26,244 nt of DNA, from assembly GCA_031259035.1 (NCBI GenBank), contig JAIRLZ010000214.1, positions 1 to 26,244 on the forward strand. The letters are read 5' to 3'. The stretch's first letter is position 1. The number at the start of each line of letters is the position of its first letter. The notes beneath the pieces are model-generated. The model was not told the DNA's origin. It searched no databases and saw only the letters and a program-made list of their open reading frames with translations. Shown here piece after piece: positions 6,885 through 13,448 of the stretch. A program made the position numbers and the translations under genes. This DNA comes from Treponema sp. (lineage in GTDB: Bacteria; Spirochaetota; Spirochaetia; Treponematales; Breznakiellaceae).

Positions 6885-7052
6885 TTGGAGAAAATCGCTC
6901 ATTCTTTATGAGTTGGGCATGTGCGGTTTATCCAATGTTCTCCAGGGGTAAGAAGCTGTTCCAAAACTGACGCCATAAGGCGCGTTTTGGGAAAGCCTCA
7001 TTTGTCCGCCCTTTTCAAGACGGCGTGACGAGAAGCGGCTTGACGCGCCGCA

Positions 7053-7087
7053 ATGAAAAAGCCCTCCGCGCGGGAGGGCTTTTTCAT
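7053..7087 (-). terminator. Strong intrinsic terminator, bidirectional by symmetry
   Basis: A perfect 15-bp palindrome: ATGAAAAAGCCCTCC (7053-7067) and GGAGGGCTTTTTCAT (7073-7087), loop GCGCG. It lies 13 nt past the stop of the DHH phosphoesterase and supplies a T-run on both strands. Confidence 0.88.
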
Positions 7088-7100
7088 CATTTCCGAATCA

Positions 7101-8018
7101 TCACTGGAGCTTGCACTTCTCAATAACTTCTTTCACAACGCGATCAAGATCGGCGTAGGGAACCTGACAGGTTCCCACCTGATGATGACCGCCGCCGCCG
7201 TATTTCAGAAGCATACTGCCGACGTCAACCGTGGACGTCTTATTGATGACGCTGTAGCCCACCGTCACCGCCGCGTTCACCTTTTCCTTTCCATCAACCG
7301 TCCACACGGAAATGTTTTGTTCGGGGAACAGCGTATACACAATAAACCGGTTGCCGGCGTAAAGCGGTTCGACCCCGCATAGATTGATGACAATCACATT
7401 GTCATCCGCATAGGCATGTTCCCTCATCATGGCTTTGTACTTTTCAGCATGTTCAAAGTACAACTCAATCCGTTCCTTCACGTCTGGAAGCTCAAGTATC
7501 TGGTCGATCCTCATGGAGCCGCAGGCAAGCGCAAGTTTTTCCATGAGCTCGTAGTTGCTGATGCTGAAATCCTTGAATCTGCCGAGCCCGGTACGCGGAT
7601 CCATGATAAACCCCAGCAAAATCCACCCTTTTGGGTCGAGAATTTCATCAAGAGTGAGATCGCCTGAATCCACCTTGTCAACATATTCGATCATACGGGA
7701 AAATCGCCGTATGGCGGGGTTTGCGTCTCCCCCATAAAATTCATAGACGACCCGCGCGCAGCTCGGCGCTTTGCGGGACACGCCCTCAAAATACACCTTG
7801 TGTCCAAGCCGTTCAGTCTCACTTGAATGATGATCAAACCACAAGGCGCATCCCTTAATATAGGGAATGTTCGCCAGAATATCGTTGTCCGTGGCTTGGA
7901 CAAGACCGTCTTGTATATCTTTGGGATGTACAAATTTCCATTCATCAACATATCCTAAACATTCTAAAATGGCGCCGCACGCCAAACCGTCAAAATCGGA
8001 ACGGGTTAATAGTCTCAT
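7101..8018 (-). CDS. DHH family phosphoesterase (exopolyphosphatase / NrnA-like)
   Basis: A 305-residue cytoplasmic protein. The N-terminal DHH domain has SDFDG (D8, D10) and the signature FDHH (61-64), which bind the metal pair. The C-terminal DHHA1 substrate-binding part ends with the glycine/histidine motif GGGGHHQVG (274-282). Relatives hydrolyse short RNA, cyclic-dinucleotide breakdown products, pAp or polyphosphate; the sequence does not tell which. The length suits a single-domain-pair soluble enzyme without PAS or GGDEF parts. The ATG at 8018 has GAAGGA 7 nt upstream. It is 57 nt from the DUF4838-like gene and probably has its own promoter at 8050-8079; a strong terminator follows. 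Confidence 0.88.
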   Translation of the reverse strand: MRLLTRSDFDGLACGAILECLGYVDEWKFVHPKDIQDGLVQATDNDILANIPYIKGCALWFDHHSSETERLGHKVYFEGVSRKAPSCARVVYEFYGGDANPAIRRFSRMIEYVDKVDSGDLTLDEILDPKGWILLGFIMDPRTGLGRFKDFSISNYELMEKLALACGSMRIDQILELPDVKERIELYFEHAEKYKAMMREHAYADDNVIVINLCGVEPLYAGNRFIVYTLFPEQNISVWTVDGKEKVNAAVTVGYSVINKTSTVDVGSMLLKYGGGGHHQVGTCQVPYADLDRVVKEVIEKCKLQ

Positions 8019-8049
8019 AGCGCAATCCTTCTCTATTTGCAGTTGTACT

Positions 8050-8079
8050 AGTATATAGCAAGCAAGACCAGCAAATCAA
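8050..8079 (-). promoter_or_regulatory. Probable promoter of the DHH phosphoesterase gene
   Basis: Minus strand: TTGATT (8079-8074), 18-bp spacer, TATACT (8055-8050). The -35 overlaps the stop codon of the upstream DUF4838-like gene. Confidence 0.45.
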
Positions 8080-9164
8080 GTGGTCAAAAACCAACCGCCC
8101 GCTTCAACGCCGGACGTTTCAGGCAGCCGGCTTACCTTGAACAAATTCGGGCGGAGGGTAATGTCGCTTTTTTCGGAAGATGCTTCGTAAAAGGAAATTC
8201 TTGCATCGGGGCGGATGGCAAGCAGAACATCGGCGACCGCATTCACCGCAATGCGGTTTTGCTCGTCCGGTGTAAACGCCCGGCATGTAGGGCAGGAGCA
8301 CCACGCATTGATCCCGCCATTTCTTAAAACGTCGGAAACGCCCTTTTGTCCAATTCTGTCTGACCAAAAGTGATAAACTTTGACGTCTTGGCATCTCAAG
8401 AAAAGCTTTTTCGCCTCTTTTTGCAAAACCTTGATGGTTTCAGGCGCGGTGGGACAAAAATTGACAGCCTTGTCCCGCCTGCCATCCGTCATACGGAACA
8501 TCTCTTTATGAAGGAAAAGAGAATGGCGCGCCAAGTTTGACAGTTCCCAGCCTCCCACCTCAACAGCCACATCATATTTTTTCGCGGCTTTGTATATCTG
8601 TCCAAAAAGATGTCCCGCCGGGTTTATTGCCAAAGGAAGCGCCACGGCGTCTATCCTGTTCCGCGCCGCCCATACGATCCACTCTTCCCATTTTTTAACG
8701 GATTGCATGGTAAAAAGAAGCCGCCTCTTGGCGCGTACGTCAGCGGTCGAATTGCCATAACCGTGATCCTCATCCAAAATGTACGCGTGACCCGTGTTCC
8801 TGTCTTTACGCGGGACTTCTTCAAGGGAGGGCGCTTTCCAGCAAAAACCGAGGTTCGCAAGAAAATCAAACACCCCGTTGTAAAGCCCTCGAACAGAATC
8901 TCCTTCTATATTCAGCCGTTCCCTCTCCAGCCTCCACGAAAATCCAACGCCATTTCCCGCCCCAAAACGCAGAATGACAAGCGGCGCGTGTGTCGAAAAA
9001 AGCGTATGCGCCGCGTGCGCTTCCAACACAAGCGGCGGTCTCTGTTTGACGCCGGATTCTATACGCAAAATCTCAATGCGGCGGGCTAATTCATCCGCCG
9101 GCTGCCGGATAGAGGGGTCTTCAATAATCAAAACCCACGGCTTTGCGACATCAAATTCCACCAT
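8076..9164 (-). CDS. DUF4838-like protein, related to alpha-glucuronidase / GH-associated families
   Basis: A 362-residue protein without signal peptide. The first 100 residues resemble the small N-terminal domain of GH67/GH20-type enzymes (nucleotide-free alpha/beta, ending RGLYNGVFDFLANLGFCW, about 91-108). A barrel-like part follows, with WEEWIVWAARNRIDAVALP, then VYHFWSDR and CSCPTCRAFTPDEQNR, which recalls the DUF4838 pattern of clustered Cys-Pro-Cys residues. Family members are usually much longer and often secreted; this one stops soon after the CPTC segment, so it is short or truncated at the C-terminus. Its start lies 3 nt after the dapL stop with only a weak ribosome binding site, so it is probably translated by coupling. 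A carbohydrate role is likely by family, but substrate and activity are unknown. Confidence 0.65.
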   Translation of the reverse strand: MVEFDVAKPWVLIIEDPSIRQPADELARRIEILRIESGVKQRPPLVLEAHAAHTLFSTHAPLVILRFGAGNGVGFSWRLERERLNIEGDSVRGLYNGVFDFLANLGFCWKAPSLEEVPRKDRNTGHAYILDEDHGYGNSTADVRAKRRLLFTMQSVKKWEEWIVWAARNRIDAVALPLAINPAGHLFGQIYKAAKKYDVAVEVGGWELSNLARHSLFLHKEMFRMTDGRRDKAVNFCPTAPETIKVLQKEAKKLFLRCQDVKVYHFWSDRIGQKGVSDVLRNGGINAWCSCPTCRAFTPDEQNRIAVNAVADVLLAIRPDARISFYEASSEKSDITLRPNLFKVSRLPETSGVEAGGWFLTT

Positions 9165-9167
9165 TTG

Positions 9168-10379
9168 CTACACCACGTCGAGCGCTGAAAGCCGCGCGCA
9201 GGCTTCTTCCACATCAGCGCGGTGTCCAAACGCCGAAAACCGGATGAAGGATTGCCCCGCAGGTCCGAATCCCGATCCGGGCGTGGTAATGACGCGGCGC
9301 GTTTCCAGAATCTCCGCAAACACATCCCAACTGTCCCGATTCGGGAAGTGCGCCCAGATGTAGGGCGAATTGTCCCCGCCTACACTCGAAACGCCGAGTT
9401 TTTGCAGGGTTTCCCGAATAAGACGCGCGTTTTCAAGGTAAAAGTCTGTCAGTTCCCTGATTTCTTTAAGCCCGTCCGCTTCGAGCGCCGCAAGCGCCCC
9501 CGCCTGCGCTATATTCGACGCGCCATTAAAAATGGTGCTCGTCACCCGAGCCCAATCCGCGTTGACGCTTTCCCCTCCCGCATACTTCAAGGCTTTTGGC
9601 ACGACAGTCCAGCCGAGCCGGACGCCGGTAAAACCAGCGGGCTTTGAAAACGAATTCACTTCAATGGCGCAGGTTTCCGCTCCTTCTATTTCAAAAATGG
9701 TCTTGGGCAGACTCGGATCGCGGATAAATTCGGCGTACGCCGCGTCAAAAATGATGATGCAGCCTTTTTTCCGCGCAACGGCGATCAACTCTGAAAGCCG
9801 CCGCTTTGAGGCGACCGCTCCCGTAGGATTATTCGGCGAGCAGAAGTAGACGAGCGCGTTCTCCGGTATACGCGACAGGTCCGGAAAATAGTCATTTTCC
9901 GCGACGCACGGCAGATAGGCGATTCCTTCATACCCGCCGCCCTGCCACGCGCCTGCCGCGCCGGCCAGCGCCGAGCCGTCAACGTACACTGGATAGGACG
10001 GATCCTGCGCCGCAACCGTGACGCCCGCGCCGAATAGAAGCTGGAGCCTCCCAATATCGCATTTCGCGCCATCAGAAATAAACACCTCGTCCGGCGCAAA
10101 AGCGTTTTTGTAAAAAACTTCAGATATTCGCGCGCGCAAGGAAAGCAAACCTTCATCTTGATAGCCCGAATAGGTCTCCGCCTTGCCGAGAGCTTTCGCT
10201 CCATTGACAAGCCCGGCGTTAATATGGGGGAGAATCGGCTCAGTGGTGTCGCCCACTCCCAAGCTGATGATCCGCGCTCCATTCGGGTGAGCCGCTTCAA
10301 ATTCGCGGCGGCGGCGCGCGATTTCCGGGAAAAGGTATCCCGCCTTAATATTTGCAATAGAGGGGTTTCGATTAATCAT
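9168..10379 (-). CDS. dapL: LL-diaminopimelate aminotransferase
   Basis: A 403-residue fold-type I PLP aminotransferase, close to the usual 410 residues of DapL. It converts tetrahydrodipicolinate to LL-2,6-diaminopimelate in one step, feeding lysine and peptidoglycan synthesis in the cytoplasm. Visible marks are LGVGDTTEPI (40-49), YSGYQDEGL (70-78), ISDGAKCDIGRLQ (101-113), CSPNNPTGAV (180-189), FDAAYAEFI (211-219) and the PLP lysine in NSFSKPAGFTGVRLGW (K246). The ATG at 10379 was chosen over an upstream in-frame start at 10442 because AGGAG lies 9 nt before it, it lies downstream of the promoter at 10404-10432, and the family begins here. The DUF4838-like gene follows almost directly, an unusual partner. 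Confidence 0.93.
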   Translation of the reverse strand: MINRNPSIANIKAGYLFPEIARRRREFEAAHPNGARIISLGVGDTTEPILPHINAGLVNGAKALGKAETYSGYQDEGLLSLRARISEVFYKNAFAPDEVFISDGAKCDIGRLQLLFGAGVTVAAQDPSYPVYVDGSALAGAAGAWQGGGYEGIAYLPCVAENDYFPDLSRIPENALVYFCSPNNPTGAVASKRRLSELIAVARKKGCIIIFDAAYAEFIRDPSLPKTIFEIEGAETCAIEVNSFSKPAGFTGVRLGWTVVPKALKYAGGESVNADWARVTSTIFNGASNIAQAGALAALEADGLKEIRELTDFYLENARLIRETLQKLGVSSVGGDNSPYIWAHFPNRDSWDVFAEILETRRVITTPGSGFGPAGQSFIRFSAFGHRADVEEACARLSALDVV

Positions 10380-10403
10380 GGGATGTCGCTCCTGTTTCAC
10401 AGA

Positions 10404-10432
10404 AGGATAGCATAAATGGGGAGATTTTGCAA
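10404..10432 (-). promoter_or_regulatory. Probable promoter of dapL
   Basis: Minus strand: TTGCAA (10432-10427), 17-bp spacer, TATCCT (10409-10404). Transcripts would begin near 10397, giving a short leader with the AGGAG site. Confidence 0.55.
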
Positions 10433-10486
10433 TCCAACCCAATATACGAGCGTTGTTCGGAAACTTCAGGGCGCTATCAAAAAGAG

Positions 10487-10630
10487 ATGGCGCTGTTGGA
10501 AGCGAAGAAACAAAACAGCCAAGACCAATTGAGCCTGCGCCTGCTGGTATTGGAAGAAGAACATGGACTTCCCCGCCCTTCAGGGTTCATGGCCGCTTTA
10601 GGGCGCGGATATGAACCCCGCCGCACATAA
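10487..10630 (+). CDS. Doubtful small open reading frame before a terminator
   Basis: An ATG at 10487 opens 47 codons (ALLEAKKQNSQDQ and so on, helical and charged, then HGLPRPSGF) and ends 3 nt before a good plus-strand terminator, which is the main argument that something is transcribed here. Against it, the ribosome binding site is adjacent to the ATG and no family is recognised. An in-frame TTG at 10427 falls inside the dapL promoter and is unlikely to be the start. Could be a remnant. Confidence 0.25.
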   Translation: MALLEAKKQNSQDQLSLRLLVLEEEHGLPRPSGFMAALGRGYEPRRT

Positions 10631-10633
10631 AGA

Positions 10634-10684
10634 GGCGGTTCCAAAACAGTTTGTTCTGGAACCGCCCGCGCTGTTTTTTATTTT
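10634..10684 (+). terminator. Hairpin followed by T-runs
   Basis: GGCGGTTCCA (10634-10643) pairs with TGGAACCGCC (10657-10666); T6 at 10673-10678 and a second T-run follow. The stem uses the GGTTCCAAAAC word shared with the dispersed repeats, so terminators may have been built from repeat copies. Confidence 0.6.
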
Positions 10685-10749
10685 TTAATATCGCTGGTTT
10701 TACTCATTACGCCGTCCCAAACCTCCAGTTTTTGGAACAGGCTCGGGCA

Positions 10750-12297
10750 TTAGTAATCAAATTGGGCGTAATAGATAAAGTCGTTGTAGTAATCCGTGTC
10801 AGCAATGCCGTCATCCCAGGAGTCGCTCCAGCTAGAGCTAGAGAGGTTTTTCCTCGTACCGTCAGCAGCTTCCAGATAGGCTTGAGCATAGACATTCTGA
10901 CCGTTTCCCGCGTCCGGCACGTCGATGGATTTAGGCGCCACCGTTGCGGCTTCGAGTTCGGCCTTGGTGAACTCGATAGAGTTGCTGTACTTGCCGTACC
11001 GATAGCTGTCATAGTTGCCTTTCACCCAGTAAATGACGAGCTTGACGCCGTCAGGGAGAATATTCTTGTAGTCCAGGGACGGGGTGACTGCGTATTTCGT
11101 TACACCGGCGGTAGCGGCATCCTTAGCGGCGACCCGTATGTGTACGATGTTAGAGGCATACTGTGTGGGTTCAACGGAAAGCAAAGAGCCGTTTTTCGGT
11201 TTGTACTGGGTTGTATCGCCCTTCACCGCTTTAACACGGTATACATAGTATCCGGCTTCCGCAGGCAATGTCCGGTCATAAAAACTCCCCACGTTGCCGA
11301 GATGGTCGGGAGTCAGATCGTCGGCTGCCGCCGCTGTATAATCGCCATTCACCTGCTTCGACAATGTGACTGGCGCGTACTCGCCGGTCGCGTAGCCCAG
11401 TTTATTCGCCGGCGCGCGTTCAACGCTGTACGTGACGCCCGGTTTGACATCGTTCAAGGAAATAGACGCGCTGTAGTTTACAGCGGCAGCTGCGTTAGCC
11501 CCGGTTCCAGGTACAACGCCGTTTAACCCTGCGTATATATAAAAGTTGGCCCCAAACAGCGGCTCGAACCTTTTTTCCTCGCTTCCTATGTACTTGCTGG
11601 AGGTGTAGAACGTCTCAGGCTCCGCATTCTGTGTCCGCGTCACCCCCGTATAGGTTCCGCCGATTTGTTCATCAGGCTGCCAGACATACACACCGCTCGT
11701 TTCCAGATAGTTAATCCATGCCCCGCCGATGTAGTCGCCGTCTCTTAAAATCGACACCCAGTACCCACGCGCCAGATCCGCGTGCGCGTCCGGCGGGGTG
11801 ACGGTCGCCTTTATCTCGTTTGAATCAGGGAGCAGTTCAATCGCCACCGCCGCGGGCGGATCGAGTTCGGCTCCCTTCGGAAGAAACGACGTTCCGGTGG
11901 CAACCGTAACTTCCTTTGCGGCGCTCTCTTTATGATCGCTGACCGGGACAGCCTTCACCGTGTACGTGTACGTGGCGTTCGCTTTCACACTAGATGAAGA
12001 AGCGTTTTGCTGGTCCCTGACATAGAGCTTGCCGGTCGCCGGATCGGTAGATGGGGTTAATGACAATCTGCTATCCAACCCGCCGGCTTGCCTGCGGTAA
12101 ATAACATAGCTCCCCGCGTCAATGTCCGTATCCCATTCCAGTTTCACTCCGTCCTGTATGGCGGTCGCCGTTACATTGGGAGCCTCTATAGCCGGGAAAT
12201 TCACGGTGGCGTTCAATTCGGCGCCATCTTCGCAACTGACGAGAACAAGGGTCGCCGCTAGCAACGCGCCAAAAACAAATTTATAAAACATTTTCAT
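10750..12297 (-). CDS. Large hypothetical lipoprotein with fibronectin-III-like modules
   Basis: A 515-residue protein with a lipoprotein signal: MKMFYKFVFG, a hydrophobic core and the lipobox LVSC, with the lipidated cysteine at residue 22. A fibronectin-III-like module follows (about 38-135: PNVTATAIQDGVKLEWD, YVIYRR, YTYTVKAV). A second run (about 265-395) has the same kind of pattern (YSVERA, YVYRVKAV). The C-terminal part is rich in Tyr, Asp and Ser (SSSSWSDSWDDG, then YYNDFIYYAQFDY). It is probably anchored in the outer membrane and exposed. The ATG at 12297 has AGGAGG at good spacing. Its predicted leader is about 335 nt long and carries a C16 tract (minus strand) and a terminator-like hairpin, unlike any other gene here. 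Function is unknown; adhesion or ligand binding is only a guess. Confidence 0.82.
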   Translation of the reverse strand: MKMFYKFVFGALLAATLVLVSCEDGAELNATVNFPAIEAPNVTATAIQDGVKLEWDTDIDAGSYVIYRRQAGGLDSRLSLTPSTDPATGKLYVRDQQNASSSSVKANATYTYTVKAVPVSDHKESAAKEVTVATGTSFLPKGAELDPPAAVAIELLPDSNEIKATVTPPDAHADLARGYWVSILRDGDYIGGAWINYLETSGVYVWQPDEQIGGTYTGVTRTQNAEPETFYTSSKYIGSEEKRFEPLFGANFYIYAGLNGVVPGTGANAAAAVNYSASISLNDVKPGVTYSVERAPANKLGYATGEYAPVTLSKQVNGDYTAAAADDLTPDHLGNVGSFYDRTLPAEAGYYVYRVKAVKGDTTQYKPKNGSLLSVEPTQYASNIVHIRVAAKDAATAGVTKYAVTPSLDYKNILPDGVKLVIYWVKGNYDSYRYGKYSNSIEFTKAELEAATVAPKSIDVPDAGNGQNVYAQAYLEAADGTRKNLSSSSWSDSWDDGIADTDYYNDFIYYAQFDY

Positions 12298-12328
12298 CTT
12301 GAAACCTCCTATAGATTCCAGATATACT

Positions 12329-12400
12329 AAAAAGCCCGGACTCAGACTGTACCCGCACGACGTGCGGAGGCTGGAGACCTGAGTTTGATGTCCGGGGCTT
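12329..12400 (-). terminator. Terminator-like hairpin in the leader of the lipoprotein gene
   Basis: Minus strand: AAGCCCCGGAC (12400-12390) pairs with GTCCGGGCTT (12341-12332) with one bulge, followed by TTTTT (12333-12329). Inside lie CTCAG/CTGAG and a perfect CCGCAC-GTC-GTGCGG hairpin (12367-12353). It ends 31 nt upstream of the lipoprotein ATG, so it could be an attenuator in that gene's leader, or the terminator of a decayed upstream gene (see the fragment at 12399-12518). Confidence 0.5.
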
Positions 12401-12518
12401 AAAGCCGGGAGGAGAACGCCGCGTCGCGCGGCGTGTACTGAACGATGAGATGGGCGTACGCGCCGCCGCCTTTGGGCTGGTTTGAGAACAATCGCTGTCT
12501 TGAGAAAGAACGCGCTTT
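12399..12518 (-). pseudogene. Possible gene remnant (C-terminal-like fragment)
   Basis: Minus-strand frame from 12518 to the TAA at 12401-12399, 39 codons, with a natural-looking end (NQPKGGGAYAHLIVQY, then TPRDAAFSSRL). It has no start codon or ribosome binding site and follows an in-frame TAA. Directly after it comes a terminator-like hairpin, which is what one expects at the end of a gene whose front is lost. No family was recognised and no paralogue lies in the window. Confidence 0.25.
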
Positions 12519-12536
12519 TTAACCGCTACAGACTGC

Positions 12537-12552
12537 GGGGGGGGGGGGGGGG
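12537..12552. repeat. Homopolymer G16 tract
   Basis: Sixteen consecutive G on the plus strand (C16 on the strand of the lipoprotein gene). It lies about 240 bp upstream of the lipoprotein ATG and about 80 bp downstream of a predicted transcription start. It is by far the longest homopolymer in the window and a strong candidate for length variation. Confidence 0.92.
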
Positions 12553-12638
12553 ATAGCCCAATACCGCAGCGGCGCGGCATACGCCATCCGCAACGTTAAT
12601 TGTTTTGAAAAATGCCATAGTCATCTTCATTGAAAGTT

Positions 12639-12667
12639 AATATACCGCATAGCGGCGTGGTTTTCAA
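12639..12667 (-). promoter_or_regulatory. Probable promoter upstream of the lipoprotein gene
   Basis: Minus strand: TTGAAA (12667-12662), 17-bp spacer, TATATT (12644-12639). Transcription would start near 12632 and run through the homopolymer tract and the hairpin at 12329-12400 before reaching the lipoprotein start. An ATG lies at 12630-12628, almost at the predicted start point, and opens a 34-codon frame that reads through the C tract and stops just after it. Confidence 0.5.
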
Positions 12668-12708
12668 GATTCCGTTCACTTTTTTTTCATATTTTTTTCA
12701 TACCTAGT

Positions 12709-12780
12709 CGGTTCCAAAACGCCGCGTTAAACGTCGAAAGCGTCCGCGAAAACCCGCAGGCGAACCGCAGGCGAACCGCG
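12709..12780. repeat. Repeat words GGTTCCAAAACGC and tandem GAACCGCAGGC
   Basis: The gap after the exonuclease carries GGTTCCAAAACGC (12710-12722) and a short tandem with period 11 (CCCGCAGGCGAA, CCGCAGGCGAA, CCGCG at 12753-12780). These are the same vocabulary as the repeats at 6632-6884, in a degenerate arrangement. Confidence 0.5.
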
Positions 12781-12785
12781 CCCAG

Positions 12786-13448
12786 TTACACCGCCGCTTT
12801 TTCCTTATCCATTTCACGCTGAACACAGCGGAGAAAAATCTCCATGCACAGCCGCGCATCGTCTTCAGCGCGGTGGGCGTCCTTGGCGTGTATGGCAAGA
12901 GAAGCGGCTAAATCCTGCAAATTATACTTGTACATATTCGGGAAAGCTTCTTTCGCATATACAATCGTATCAACAATACGGTTGGGAAGAACGGGAAACG
13001 GCGGCGTCCACAAAGCGGGCGCCGCCTGCGCCGCTTGATCCCCTTCGTCAAAAAACAGTCCCGCGCTTTCATCTCCGGCTTTTACGGCGGTTTTATACCG
13101 GGTTTTAAGCCCTTCATTGATAAAGCCGCAGTCAAACGGAGCGTTATGGGCGACAACAACCGCGTCGTTTATAAAACGAAGAAAATCGGGAAGCGCCACA
13201 TCCAGAGAAGGCTTGTCTTGCAACATGTCATCGGTAATATTGTTTATCGCGCTTGCGTCTGAAGGCATAGGTACGCCCGGATGTATCAGTACGGAAAAAC
13301 GGCTGATGACGCCGTTTTTGTCGAATTTAACGGCTCCAATCTCCACGATGCGGTCTCTTTTCGAGTCCAAACCGGTTGTTTCAATGTCAAACGCAACGAA
13401 CCGTCCGCCTTCGTTAAAGAGTGGAGCTATTTCCGCAAAAACCGGCAT
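12786..13448 (-). CDS. 3'-5' exonuclease, DnaQ / DNA polymerase III epsilon-like
   Basis: A 220-residue DEDDh exonuclease. Exo I is FDIETTGLD (D21, E23), Exo II HNAPFDCGFI (D106) and Exo III HRAEDDA (H192, D197), so all catalytic residues are present. Such proteins proofread DNA synthesis or trim DNA/RNA ends; without the clamp-binding motif being clear, it may be a stand-alone exonuclease rather than the replicative epsilon subunit. Between Exo II and Exo III there is an extra low-complexity segment (about 125-155, DESAGLFFDEGDQAAQAAPA) not typical of the family. Its ATG directly follows the phosphohexomutase stop (TAAATG), with GGAG upstream, which indicates translational coupling. It is the last gene of the five-gene operon. 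Confidence 0.9.
   Translation of the reverse strand: MPVFAEIAPLFNEGGRFVAFDIETTGLDSKRDRIVEIGAVKFDKNGVISRFSVLIHPGVPMPSDASAINNITDDMLQDKPSLDVALPDFLRFINDAVVVAHNAPFDCGFINEGLKTRYKTAVKAGDESAGLFFDEGDQAAQAAPALWTPPFPVLPNRIVDTIVYAKEAFPNMYKYNLQDLAASLAIHAKDAHRAEDDARLCMEIFLRCVQREMDKEKAAV

Larger units (their letters stand above)
6302..7052. other. Repeat-filled gap with no supported gene
   Basis: About 750 bp without a credible gene. It holds a C11 tract (6372-6382), a 15-nt tandem array (6653-6712), and palindromic repeats at 6718-6762, 6789-6884 and around 6953-6999. Open frames here are short, repeat-derived and lack ribosome binding sites. Confidence 0.6.

Noticed and set aside
7360..7380. GGTTCGACCCCGC considered as a tRNA T-arm
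   Set aside because: It lies within the DHH phosphoesterase gene, with no matching acceptor stem or anticodon arm nearby.
8610..9089. 159-codon plus-strand open frame
   Set aside because: Very basic, low-quality composition, opposite the DUF4838-like gene.
10427..10486. TTG start extending the small frame at 10487
   Set aside because: The TTG is part of the -35 box of the divergent dapL promoter and has no suitable ribosome binding site.
10651..11526. 291-codon plus-strand open frame opposite the lipoprotein
   Set aside because: The minus strand carries a signal peptide, lipobox and AGGAGG; the plus frame begins in a terminator-like region and shows no domain.
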